Shown in pieces: positions 51,400 through 59,839 of a DNA stretch of 64,000 nucleotides. A program made the translations under genes and the position numbers. Within the stretch, counting starts at the first letter, position 1, and the number at the start of each line of letters is the position of its first letter. The DNA comes from Promethearchaeota archaeon (GTDB lineage Archaea; Asgardarchaeota; Lokiarchaeia; Sigyniarchaeales; SOKP01). The DNA lies in the NCBI GenBank assembly GCA_019894975.1, contig JAGXNO010000013.1:1-64000 (forward strand), in the 5' to 3' direction. The notes below the pieces were generated by a model. The model saw only the letters and a list, made by a program, of their open reading frames with translations, ran no database searches and was not told the DNA's origin.

Positions 51400-52056
51400 T
51401 TAATGTGAAATCTGATTGCGGAAACTGTCGAAAATTAGCGCGGTTCCTATTAATAAGATTATTGTTGAAGTAATATTAAGTATATCTATCGAAAACATTT
51501 CTGGTTTTAAAATACTTCCCAATCCAATGAAAATTACACCTGAAATCACTTTCAAAGATTTCAGTTTTGGCGTTCCTGTATTTTTTAAAAGTATGAGAAA
51601 TAATAAATAAGGAATGAATGAGGTGCTAGTCAAAATACATATTAATATAATATTTGGGAGACCCGTGAAGCTTACAATAAGAACTATAATTAATGGGATT
51701 ATTCCTGCAAAGTGATGTCTTTCATAAGTAATCTTATTCATTACTTTCTCCAAATGTATAATTTTATTCCAAAAGGGAAAGAACAACAATAAAATCCTGA
51801 TTCTAAGTAGAAAATCGTGAGTAACAGAATCTATTGGTAAAAAAACTGAGAGAATTTTCATAAGATTTTCAACAGCTATAATAAAAAAGAAGATTTCCCA
51901 AGAAAATAAGTCGTTATAAAAGTGAAAGTCTTTTTCTTTGGAGAATTTCTTTGAAATATACAGCATATTAATGATAATTAGAGCTATTGATACGGATAAA
52001 ACCACATTGACTAAAAATAATAAAGCTCCGGTAAGGACAATATCCAATTTTATCAC
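51400..52056 (-). CDS. Multi-helix membrane protein of unknown function
   Basis: A 218-residue protein with about seven hydrophobic segments and few charged loops (KKFSKEKDFHFYND, NKITYERHH). No catalytic or binding motif is recognised. The pattern resembles sensory 7TM domains found in Asgard and other archaea, but no kinase domain follows. The GTG start overlaps the end of the nitroreductase gene by 4 nt, so the two are coupled and may function together. Confidence 0.6.
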   Translation of the reverse strand: MIKLDIVLTGALLFLVNVVLSVSIALIIINMLYISKKFSKEKDFHFYNDLFSWEIFFFIIAVENLMKILSVFLPIDSVTHDFLLRIRILLLFFPFWNKIIHLEKVMNKITYERHHFAGIIPLIIVLIVSFTGLPNIILICILTSTSFIPYLLFLILLKNTGTPKLKSLKVISGVIFIGLGSILKPEMFSIDILNITSTIILLIGTALIFDSFRNQISH

Positions 52057-53339
52057 TCTAGTAAATGAAATAATACGATTGGTACTAAATTTCCTTCAAG
52101 GGATACTCGCTCATTATTGGCACGATTTACCAGATTATTTGCTGTAGTATTTATCGACTGTTCAGCAGAATCGAGATTGAACAATTTCCTATATTTTTGA
52201 TCATCTGGGTTTGATATTATTTTCTTTTTCCATTTCAAACCTAGAGCATTTGCCTGTAATTGTAGCCCTGCTAAAGCCATTCCAGCCTCTACTTCAGCCC
52301 AATACTTAAGATTCATAATTCTGTGTATTAATCCGGCACAAGGTTTTTTTCGATCAATACATAATAATATGGCATAATTAGAGAAACTCATATCAAACTC
52401 CTTTTCAATCTCAACGCTGGGAGTCCCAGAGCTAAATTTCTGTATAAAATGATCATATGTTATGGTTCCATTAACCTTAACCCACCTATTTAATGCAGAA
52501 TACCCGACTGGATTATAATGATATGATCCATCAGGCACATTAGCAAGATTCTTTACATAAACTATTGGATATACTGCATATCCAGCACATCCTGATGCAT
52601 GGACACGACCAAAACCATTTTTCTCTAAAGCATCACGATTTCCATGAGTTGCATGATCGTTTTCCCCTTGGCAAGCCCAGAGCAGTTGAGAGATTTGGTG
52701 TAGATTTGTATGATTCGGTGACTTTTCATCAACCCGATTAAAAATAGCATCATCTAGTTGAATGCCTTTATACGTATTCTCATAGATTGCGCGATCTTTG
52801 TAGCAAGTCGGAGTGTCGAGTAAGATCGTACCCTCAGCTACTTTTTTTTGAAGAGGTTCTGCAGTATCTTTCATTAACGCTGCCCTATCTCTTTCTCGAA
52901 CTGCTACCGAATATAAGAAGGAGTAATTTTGATTTGTTACATTGTTAACGAGTTTATTATATTTTTTAGGCGCTCTTGCCCGTTGAGATACACCCAAACC
53001 TATACTATCCACTTTTAATGAGAGGTATTGCCATGTAATCCCTACCCGAATTAAATCCTCGAACTCAATAGATTCCTTCCAAAACAATTCGGGATACAGT
53101 TCCATAGTCGATTTAGTTTTTTCTTTATCAGTTAATCGAACCAAACCATCGTTATTATATTTATATATCCCTCCAGTGTAATCTTCCCCATTAGGTAACA
53201 CAACAAATAGAGAATTTGAAGGTGCTGCTTGAAATGTAGAATTACATATTTCTTTAATAACAGATAATTGCAATACGCGTCCTTCACCTGAGCAATCTTT
53301 ACGCCTTGCTAAACACTCTTGAAGACTCATTTCATACAC
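52053..53339 (-). CDS. Two-domain nitroreductase-like (SagB-type) protein
   Basis: A 428-residue protein. The C-terminal part has the flavin-nitroreductase layout: HQISQLLWACQGEND, HASGCAGYAVYPIVYV, GSYHYNP (about residue 275) and MALAGLQLQANALGL. The N-terminal 140 residues look like a second, shorter copy with GITWQYLSLKVDSIGLGVS. SagB-like enzymes oxidise thiazoline/oxazoline rings, others reduce quinones or nitro groups; the substrate here is unknown. Translationally coupled to the downstream membrane protein. Confidence 0.7.
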   Translation of the reverse strand: MYEMSLQECLARRKDCSGEGRVLQLSVIKEICNSTFQAAPSNSLFVVLPNGEDYTGGIYKYNNDGLVRLTDKEKTKSTMELYPELFWKESIEFEDLIRVGITWQYLSLKVDSIGLGVSQRARAPKKYNKLVNNVTNQNYSFLYSVAVRERDRAALMKDTAEPLQKKVAEGTILLDTPTCYKDRAIYENTYKGIQLDDAIFNRVDEKSPNHTNLHQISQLLWACQGENDHATHGNRDALEKNGFGRVHASGCAGYAVYPIVYVKNLANVPDGSYHYNPVGYSALNRWVKVNGTITYDHFIQKFSSGTPSVEIEKEFDMSFSNYAILLCIDRKKPCAGLIHRIMNLKYWAEVEAGMALAGLQLQANALGLKWKKKIISNPDDQKYRKLFNLDSAEQSINTTANNLVNRANNERVSLEGNLVPIVLFHLLE

Positions 53340-53515
53340 TAAACTAATTTTAATTAAATAATTATAATAAGAAGATTAGTGTATTACTTCAAAACTTTTT
53401 TGACTTTTAAAAATAGTAAAAAAAATTAGAATCTAATCATGATTTCAAGTTTCAGATTCAAATCAGAATCCATCTATAAAGTTTAAAATGTTTTCAATAT
53501 AATGTAATATTAGAT

Positions 53516-54115
53516 ATGCTGTTATTAATTTTTAAAAATGCTTTTGAAGAATGGATTTCGGCTCCTCCAGGTTCAATGCTTTTCGTGTTGGTATTAGCGA
53601 TGACTACAGCTCTAATTAGTGCTGGTTTAACAAAATGGTTAGTAGATACTGAAGAAGTCTCACGTAAACAAGTACAAATTAAGGGGCACGACGAAGAGAA
53701 AGCAAAAATAATTGATTTAGCAGAAGTTGATCCTGAGCGTTATAGGAAACAACGTAAAAGATGGGAGCGTAAAGATACTATGTTAAAGCAAACGCAACAA
53801 AAGATGTCTCTCCAACGATTAAAACCTACGTGTATAACGTTTCTTCCAATGATTATTATATTTGGTCTATTAAATGCAATATTTAGAGGTGCACATGTGG
53901 CTCTCAGCCCTATGCATGCGAATGATGTTCCTATTATAGGAGGTTTCATAAGTTCAGGTAAGGTTTGGTTAAATTTTACTTCGTGGTATTTCTTGTGTTC
54001 ATTAGGAATTAATACATTGATTCAAAGACTCCTTGGACTTCAAACTCAAGCTTCAGGAGGAATGGGGCAAATGATGGGCACTTCGAAAGCTAAAGGTTTG
54101 GAATTTCCCGATTAA
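53516..54115 (+). CDS. EMC3/TMCO1-like (DUF106) membrane insertase of the Oxa1 superfamily
   Basis: A 199-residue protein with three membrane helices: residues 18-40, then a cytoplasmic charged coiled coil (about 55-100, RYRKQRKRWERKD), helix 2 near residue 110 (ITFLPMIIIFGLL) and helix 3 near 155. It ends in a flexible Met/Gly-rich tail (GGMGQMMG). Archaeal DUF106 proteins are the homologues of eukaryotic EMC3 and TMCO1 and normally lie near SecY and eL34-cmk-eL14, as here. Confidence 0.88.
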   Translation: MLLLIFKNAFEEWISAPPGSMLFVLVLAMTTALISAGLTKWLVDTEEVSRKQVQIKGHDEEKAKIIDLAEVDPERYRKQRKRWERKDTMLKQTQQKMSLQRLKPTCITFLPMIIIFGLLNAIFRGAHVALSPMHANDVPIIGGFISSGKVWLNFTSWYFLCSLGINTLIQRLLGLQTQASGGMGQMMGTSKAKGLEFPD

Positions 54116-54190
54116 TATAATTAACCGTAACTAATTATAATTTTATAAACTAAATCTTAACTTTATTAGTGTTCCAAAATATAAAAAAGC

Positions 54191-54290
54191 GCAGACAGAG
54201 GGATTCGAACCCTCGGGTGCATTCACACACTGGCTTTCAGGGAATAATTCCGTTCCAGGCCAGCGCCGTACCAGGCTAGGCAATGTCTGC
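54191..54290 (-). tRNA. tRNA-Ser (GGA) with a 17-nt intron
   Basis: The 7-bp acceptor stem GCAGACA/TGTCTGC, D-arm GCC...GGC, anticodon stem CTGGC/GCCAG, a long variable arm and T-arm GAGGG-TTCGAAT-CCCTC make a type II tRNA. The loop reads CTGGAA-intron-A, giving anticodon GGA for serine. The intron occupies 54236-54252 at position 37/38, forms a GGAA/TTCC helix, and its two splice sites lie in three-base bulges (AA^C and AA^A), close to a bulge-helix-bulge. CCA is not encoded. Confidence 0.93.
54236..54252 (-). other. tRNA-Ser intron
   Basis: 17 nt between tRNA positions 37 and 38, expected to be removed by the archaeal splicing endonuclease. It shows that the organism needs a working EndA-type splicing system. 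Confidence 0.8.
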
Positions 54291-54435
54291 AAAAATTTAA
54301 AACTAATTTTATTTACTACATTTTCAATATAACATTCTAAAATTTTAATATTTTATTATAGTAGCAAGATAATGATAGTATGAAATTGAGATTAGAACGA
54401 TTTTGAGAAAAAAAAAAAAATAATAAATATAAATA

Positions 54436-54708
54436 TTATTTAATAGGAATGGAAATGGTTTCATTCATCTTTTTATCCAATTTAGCCTTTTTAATAGCAG
54501 CTTCAACATCCTCATGTTTAGCGCCTTTCTTGATGTCAATTGTATCTGTTAATGGTTCAATATGGTTGAAATTGACTCTTCTTCTTCTAACCTTTAAACC
54601 ATCAATTAATAAATAATTCTTATCAATAACATCAACAATAATGCAATAATGACCCGCTTCTCTTCCCATAGTCTTGACACAGAGTCTTCCTATATCATAA
54701 ACGCTCAT
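54436..54708 (-). CDS. rpl14e: 50S ribosomal protein eL14
   Basis: A 90-residue archaeal/eukaryotic ribosomal protein with an SH3-like (KOW) fold: SVYDIGRLCVKTMGREAGHY, then DGLKVRRRRVNFNHIEPL. ATG 54708 gives the usual N-terminus; GTG 54723 would add five residues. Downstream of cmk and eL34 on the same strand, keeping the order seen in other archaea. Confidence 0.93.
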   Translation of the reverse strand: MSVYDIGRLCVKTMGREAGHYCIIVDVIDKNYLLIDGLKVRRRRVNFNHIEPLTDTIDIKKGAKHEDVEAAIKKAKLDKKMNETISIPIK

Positions 54709-54833
54709 ATAATTTGTCACCAAACTATTTAAATCATAACTGGTTTTGGTTATTCCAGTAAATTATTCAATTTTTTAGTAAGATTTTAAATTTATCCCCA
54801 AATAAATTGTTTTTGATTTTTAGTAAGTTCAAA

Positions 54834-55376
54834 TCATTTTTTTTTTTTCTTTAGCTTAGTGAGGATTTTATCTGCAATTTCTTCAATAGTCAAGTTGCTA
54901 GTATCTATTATCAAATCATAAATCTCTGAATTCTTCTTAGAATCATTCAGATCAATTATATAAAGTTCTTTAAATCTCTCTAATTCTGATTCTTCTCTCA
55001 TTAACGTCTCTTTTAACTTTTCATCGTATGAGGTATGATCTCTCTCAATCATTCGTTGGATTCTTATATTTAGTGGACAAGTTAATAAGATTTTTAAATC
55101 TGCTACTGATTTCAGAAAATAAGCACTTAATTGACTGTCAATAATAACATTACCTATTAGTGCGATTTCATTTATTTTATCGTCTAATTTCTTATCGATT
55201 TCAGGATTTTTTTCTGCGTGCTCTGAGAATTCTTCTAAAGTTAAATTCATTTCTTTTGCAAGATCTCTAAATGCTTGTCCAGTACTGTAATATTTGATCT
55301 CTAGTTTTTGAGCAATCAATTTCCCTATTGTGCTTTTTCCAGTTCCATGAAGTCCTGAAATTGTTATTAGAAACAT
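54834..55376 (-). CDS. cmk: Cytidylate kinase, archaeal type
   Basis: A 180-residue P-loop kinase: ITISGLHGTGKSTIGK, then YYSTGQAFRDLAKE, the archaeal Cmk segment, IIDSQLSAYFLK and the lid IQRMIERDHTSYDE. It phosphorylates CMP and dCMP. It lies between eL34 and eL14, a conserved archaeal gene order that supports the assignment. Confidence 0.92.
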   Translation of the reverse strand: MFLITISGLHGTGKSTIGKLIAQKLEIKYYSTGQAFRDLAKEMNLTLEEFSEHAEKNPEIDKKLDDKINEIALIGNVIIDSQLSAYFLKSVADLKILLTCPLNIRIQRMIERDHTSYDEKLKETLMREESELERFKELYIIDLNDSKKNSEIYDLIIDTSNLTIEEIADKILTKLKKKKK

Positions 55377-55465
55377 TTTTTTAAATTAAAGTATTAGTTT
55401 TATTTCAAATCAATTAATGAAGTAATCGTATTTAAATAATAAATTAAGACCAAATGAAAAAGAGA

Positions 55466-55735
55466 TTACTGATTCCACACTGCCTTTTTTATTAATGTCT
55501 GCAAGCAGTTAGCACAATACCTACCACTTTCCATTCTATTTGCTCTTCTGGCAGTTTTGTTAGTTTTCCCCATCTCAGTGGGCCGTACTCTTGGAATAGA
55601 TTGGAGGGGTTTTTTACAAATAGCACATTGTGCTCTAGAAGGTTTTTTTCGCCAATAGTGGGTTACATTTTCATTCCCGGGAGTTCTTATTTTTTTCCTA
55701 GCTTGAGCTTTGGATCTTAAACCTGGACGTGGAAT
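55466..55735 (-). CDS. rpl34e: 50S ribosomal protein eL34 with an apparent ATT start codon
   Basis: An 89-residue ribosomal protein. The sequence (M)PRPGLRSKAQARKKIRTPG, HYWRKKPSRAQCAIC and YCANC matches archaeal eL34 with its four zinc cysteines. The frame has no ATG, GTG or TTG upstream of the core. The codon in front of PRPGLRS, where relatives have Met, is ATT (55733-55735), preceded by AAAGGT at 7 nt. GTA and two more ATT codons lie between this ATT and the ribosome site. Confidence 0.9.
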   Translation of the reverse strand: MPRPGLRSKAQARKKIRTPGNENVTHYWRKKPSRAQCAICKKPLQSIPRVRPTEMGKTNKTARRANRMESGRYCANCLQTLIKKAVWNQ

Positions 55736-55826
55736 AATAATTACCTTTAAACTATAATTTTAAAGCGTTTGTATTAGGCTAATATAATTTTAAAGCAAAG
55801 AAAGAATATTAATTTTATTGTTTTAA

Positions 55827-56483
55827 TTACCCTTTTAGATTCAATTTGTTTTGGAATTCTTTAAAGGTTTGATATAGTTCATCAACAATTTCTTCAATAA
55901 AGAGATTAACGTTTTCTATATCCTGATATTTACTTACCATACGTTTATGAATATTTTTAACCTTTCTTCTGAGATCATCCATTCCTGGAAACTTCTTCAA
56001 AAAACCGTTTAAGTCGTAAAATAATTTATTAACAAGTTCAATTTCATGGAAGCCCTTCAATTTTAGCGCATCCATTAATGTAATGAAGGTTGAAGTAATT
56101 TCTAAAGTAATACCTGGTAATTCTAGTACAGTTGAGTTTATAACTTTTGAATCTTGAAGTTTCTCACTTCTTGATTCTTCAGGTAATGCACCAGAAAATT
56201 CTAGTGCGGATATTTTGTTAATAATTTCAATAGCTTTATAATATTGGGTGATAAAATTCATTTTCTTAAGGAGCTTAGAAAGGTTAATTTTATTTTCATC
56301 CAAATATATATTGAATTTTACCAAATCATTAATTGTGTTTCTAACTTTTTTCTGAAAGAAATTATCTTTAATGATTCCTTTTTTAAATTTTTCATATGCA
56401 TTTAAAATGGTATTAATAAAAGCATAAAGCTCCGATTCGATATCCAACTTCGTTTCTGATTGAAAATTATTTTCTTCTACCAT
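55827..56483 (-). CDS. Helical protein of unknown function
   Basis: A 218-residue, almost wholly alpha-helical soluble protein rich in Lys, Asn and Ile. Segments such as TILNAYEKFKKGIIKDNF and LMDALKLKGFHEIELV form amphipathic helices. No signal, membrane helix or catalytic motif is seen. It follows the Yip1-like gene with 50 nt between them on the same strand, so they may be co-transcribed. Confidence 0.6.
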   Translation of the reverse strand: MVEENNFQSETKLDIESELYAFINTILNAYEKFKKGIIKDNFFQKKVRNTINDLVKFNIYLDENKINLSKLLKKMNFITQYYKAIEIINKISALEFSGALPEESRSEKLQDSKVINSTVLELPGITLEITSTFITLMDALKLKGFHEIELVNKLFYDLNGFLKKFPGMDDLRRKVKNIHKRMVSKYQDIENVNLFIEEIVDELYQTFKEFQNKLNLKG

Positions 56484-56533
56484 CTTAATATTTCTTTTAA
56501 TATTTTTAAATTCTGAAGTCTTGATTTAGAAGA

Positions 56534-57460
56534 TTACCCTAATAAATTTGGTCGTAAAAAGTAAAATAATATTGCTATAACAATCCCGATTATTAGAGTT
56601 GGAATTAATACACGGGTGGTAGAAGAGTTACTTAATTCCCTAATAGATATTGTCATTAAAATGGGTACCCAAATAGCAACGGTAAGAGCGTCTATCACAT
56701 CTAAAACTGCCCAAGTTCCAGAAGCAAACATTTGATCAAAAATAGTAAAATCATATGGAGTAGCCTGTGATGCTGTTACATTTGGGAATCCTACGAGAAT
56801 TATAAGAATTTTTATCGCATTGATGAGTAAGAATGGAGCAAACGCAGATAGCATCATATTGAATTTATATGAACCCTCTAAATGTAGCATTGTTCCCCCT
56901 TTATAGATACTAAAAGGGCTGATCTCTGCTTCTTTATACTTATCCCTAGTATCTTGTAATCCCCCAAAACGTGTTTCTAATCTCTGAGTGAATCCAACTG
57001 CAACATTTGCTCCTTTAGTAAAAAGCCAGATTAAAACCGCAAATAACACTAACTGAGATATGAATCCAAACACGAAAAAAGTGGCAAAAATACTTAAATT
57101 ATACACAAATCGGATGAGCGAATAGGTACCAACACCTGTAATATTAAAATGAGAGAAAAAAGCTAAACCCATAAGTCCGTAAAGTAATGAACTAAACAAT
57201 AAAATTAACCAACCGGGAGCCTTACTTCTTTTATGATTGATGTCCCAAAAACTACGGGAAGGATTTATAAAAAGGTATAAGATCTTTAAATACCAGGGAT
57301 AAGGATTTATCCATTCTGCTTCATATCTTTTAAAGAAACGGATTGTTTCAATCTTCTCAACTTTTAGATGAAAACCACAGAAAGCGCAGGCAAAACTATC
57401 AGCAGTATTCTCGTTTCCACATCTGGGGCAACGTTGGAATGCTGCTACTGTTTGAGACAT
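56534..57460 (-). CDS. Yip1-domain membrane protein with N-terminal zinc ribbon
   Basis: A 308-residue protein. Residues 11-30 hold a CxxC-CxxC zinc ribbon (RCPRCGNENT, FACAFCGFH). After FINPSRSFWDI, the hallmark opening of Yip1-like domains (about residue 66), come five membrane helices. In eukaryotes Yip1 proteins act with Rab GTPases in vesicle traffic; prokaryotic members are of unknown function, so an Asgard vesicle role is only a hypothesis. Confidence 0.75.
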   Translation of the reverse strand: MSQTVAAFQRCPRCGNENTADSFACAFCGFHLKVEKIETIRFFKRYEAEWINPYPWYLKILYLFINPSRSFWDINHKRSKAPGWLILLFSSLLYGLMGLAFFSHFNITGVGTYSLIRFVYNLSIFATFFVFGFISQLVLFAVLIWLFTKGANVAVGFTQRLETRFGGLQDTRDKYKEAEISPFSIYKGGTMLHLEGSYKFNMMLSAFAPFLLINAIKILIILVGFPNVTASQATPYDFTIFDQMFASGTWAVLDVIDALTVAIWVPILMTISIRELSNSSTTRVLIPTLIIGIVIAILFYFLRPNLLG

Positions 57461-57627
57461 TCTTTTTACAACATTCTTTAATTTTTTATATTAAACATAT
57501 AATAAATTATTCTTATAAAAATTTCTTTTAAATCGTTAATATATTTGGATTCGATTTTAATTATTTAGCAGATTCTTTTTATTTATCATTTAATTCGAAA
57601 ATTAATAATTTTACTTGGGGTAATATT

Positions 57628-58689
57628 TCATACGTATTCTATGATAGAATAATCTTTCTTTTTGAGTACACGATATTCGCGTTGAGTGAATAATTTAGTT
57701 AACTCTAGGTTCGTTAGTGTGTGTTTTGTTATTTGTCCAACTTTTATTCTTGATGGTTTTTTTACAAATGACATTAAAGGAATTAACTGATCGCTTAAAT
57801 AATTATCAACAGGAATTTCATTAGAGATATATTTAATCATTTCATCTGCAGCTAAACGACCTACTTTTTCTGAACTCATGTTTTTTTCACCTAATATTGT
57901 TCCTGTAGAAATTATTGCTCCTGTATCGGAAAGAGACCATAAAGAAAGACCTACGCCTGAACTTAATGAGTCAACATATGTAATTTTTACATCCAGATCA
58001 ATCTTTAAATTTCTTTTAAGATGTTGATATATGACCTTTTTTATCCTCTCACCAATGTTTCTATTCTTAAGGTGATTTGTGGCGATAATTTCACCTTTTA
58101 TAATATCGAGATTTCCTAATTCAATAAGATTTATGGGTTTAATTTCATGTTGAGAGGAATGAAGGGTGCATCGTACTTGTGCTCCCCCCTTCGGATAAAA
58201 GCCATGTTCCTTTATTTCAACATCAATTTTTAATCCTGAATTTCTAAATAGTTGATAGGTGACCTCTTGAAGATAATTAAGACTCGGAGCCCATTTCCCA
58301 AAAGTTCCCCCTCCTTGTATATTAATATTAATTATTTCTGAGTTTCTAAAACCTAAACATGCTATCTGTATTGGTTGTAGTAGTAATCCTATACTTCCGG
58401 CAGTATTGATGTTTACATCGATATTAGATTTAATTTCAGTATTGGGAATTAATGTTATTTCTTTTGACCCAACCTGGCATTTTGATAAGTTACTATTAGT
58501 TAATTTCGCAAGTGTTTGTAATCCTATTAAATGTTGCATTCTTAACCCTGGTTTTGGTCTATTTGCCCTTATATTTTTTATTCGAATAGGCCGTGAGAAT
58601 AAACTAGAGAATCCTGCTCCGATTCTAAGTATGGACCCTCCACCTTCCCCAAAGGAACCATCAATTTCTAATTTGTCTCCTTGAGTCAT
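57628..58689 (-). CDS. rtcA: RNA 3'-terminal phosphate cyclase
   Basis: Converts RNA 3'-phosphate to a 2',3'-cyclic end using ATP or GTP. The signature IDGSFGEGGGSILR opens the protein, followed by RANRPKPGLRMQHL, the insert domain, and the adenylated His in TKHTLTNLEL near residue 333. 353 residues is usual. The Nudix-NMNAT gene ends 10 nt upstream, so these and the SAM hydrolase form one operon. Confidence 0.92.
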   Translation of the reverse strand: MTQGDKLEIDGSFGEGGGSILRIGAGFSSLFSRPIRIKNIRANRPKPGLRMQHLIGLQTLAKLTNSNLSKCQVGSKEITLIPNTEIKSNIDVNINTAGSIGLLLQPIQIACLGFRNSEIININIQGGGTFGKWAPSLNYLQEVTYQLFRNSGLKIDVEIKEHGFYPKGGAQVRCTLHSSQHEIKPINLIELGNLDIIKGEIIATNHLKNRNIGERIKKVIYQHLKRNLKIDLDVKITYVDSLSSGVGLSLWSLSDTGAIISTGTILGEKNMSSEKVGRLAADEMIKYISNEIPVDNYLSDQLIPLMSFVKKPSRIKVGQITKHTLTNLELTKLFTQREYRVLKKKDYSIIEYV

Positions 58690-58699
58690 ATTTCATCAA

Positions 58700-59824
58700 T
58701 TAAGATAACGATTTTATTCGATTTATACCATCAAACTCTTCCATTAGTTTTATTACTTCTTGTGGAACTAAAGATTTCCAAGTCTTATCATCCTTAACGA
58801 TCAAGCGTCGAATATTACTAGCATTGAATTTTCGTTTAAAAATTGCATATTTTTTCCCAAGAGTAAATCCTTTTTTCAGGAATAATTCTCTAATCCAATC
58901 ACTATTAGAAAAGATAGCATTAAAATCACCGACTATGGAAACTACATGATCAACCCAATTTTTAGCATCAAAAATATCAGGAATTTCATAAATCTCATAT
59001 CTCTTAGGAGATAATTGTCTTTTTTTAAAAACTGCTTTGATGAACTCATTTCTTTCTCTGTTTGTAAAGGGATCATTGAATGTGTTTGCAAGTTGAGAGC
59101 TCCCTATTCCAATTTTTACATTATTATATGTTTTTAAAATACTTCTAAGAACATAGATGTGACCGTGATGGAGAGGTTGGAATCTCCCAATAAACAACGC
59201 TGTATTTTTACGAGAGTCTTTTTGCTTTATTTTTTCTCTGAAAAGAGAATTAATATCATAATTTAGAATATATCTCCAAATTTCTTCGCTATGATCAACT
59301 AGTTTCTCATTTTTTAATAGATTTTCTAATTCTTCTTTAGTGTAGAATTTGCTATGTTCAAAATCTAACTCCTTAGGATCTGGATTTAAGGGGGTTCTAT
59401 AATCAACTAATCCAAAGAAAATATAAGATATTTCTTTTGTACCATTGTCTTCTTCTTCACTTAATTCATAAAACCTTATTTCTTGAATCGTTTTTGATGG
59501 AATTCCAAATTCTTCCTCTAGCTCTCTCAAGGCATCCTTTTTAATGCTAATTAGATTTAGATTCTTTGCCCATAGAACATGTCCAGAAGAAGAATCTGTG
59601 AAATAACCTGGAAAGGAACTTTTATTTTTACTTCTTTTTTGAACCAAATAGAGAATTTCCCCTTCAGGTGAAATTGATATAACAAAAAATCGGGTTATGA
59701 GATGCGTAATATTTTTCTCGTGAGCTAAGCTTCTTTCCATTGGAAAAATATATTTAGAAATTTGACCTGAGTGCAAAAATTTTATATTTTCTTCTTTAAT
59801 ACAAGCCAAAATTTCTTTTTTCAT
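58700..59824 (-). CDS. Nudix hydrolase - nicotinamide-nucleotide adenylyltransferase fusion
   Basis: A 374-residue two-domain protein. Residues 40-175 are Nudix, with the box ending KKDALRELEEEFGI. Residues 205-374 are an archaeal NadM-type adenylyltransferase, with FIGRFQPLHHGH (nucleotide-binding, about residue 210) and NDPFTNRERNEFI. NadM makes NAD from NMN and ATP, and a Nudix partner could clean ADP-ribose or damaged nucleotides. Bacterial NadM-Nudix fusions have NMNAT first; here the order is reversed and the Nudix domain resembles isopentenyl-diphosphate isomerase-like members. Confidence 0.85.
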   Translation of the reverse strand: MKKEILACIKEENIKFLHSGQISKYIFPMERSLAHEKNITHLITRFFVISISPEGEILYLVQKRSKNKSSFPGYFTDSSSGHVLWAKNLNLISIKKDALRELEEEFGIPSKTIQEIRFYELSEEEDNGTKEISYIFFGLVDYRTPLNPDPKELDFEHSKFYTKEELENLLKNEKLVDHSEEIWRYILNYDINSLFREKIKQKDSRKNTALFIGRFQPLHHGHIYVLRSILKTYNNVKIGIGSSQLANTFNDPFTNRERNEFIKAVFKKRQLSPKRYEIYEIPDIFDAKNWVDHVVSIVGDFNAIFSNSDWIRELFLKKGFTLGKKYAIFKRKFNASNIRRLIVKDDKTWKSLVPQEVIKLMEEFDGINRIKSLS

Positions 59825-59839
59825 TTCAAATATCTCCTT

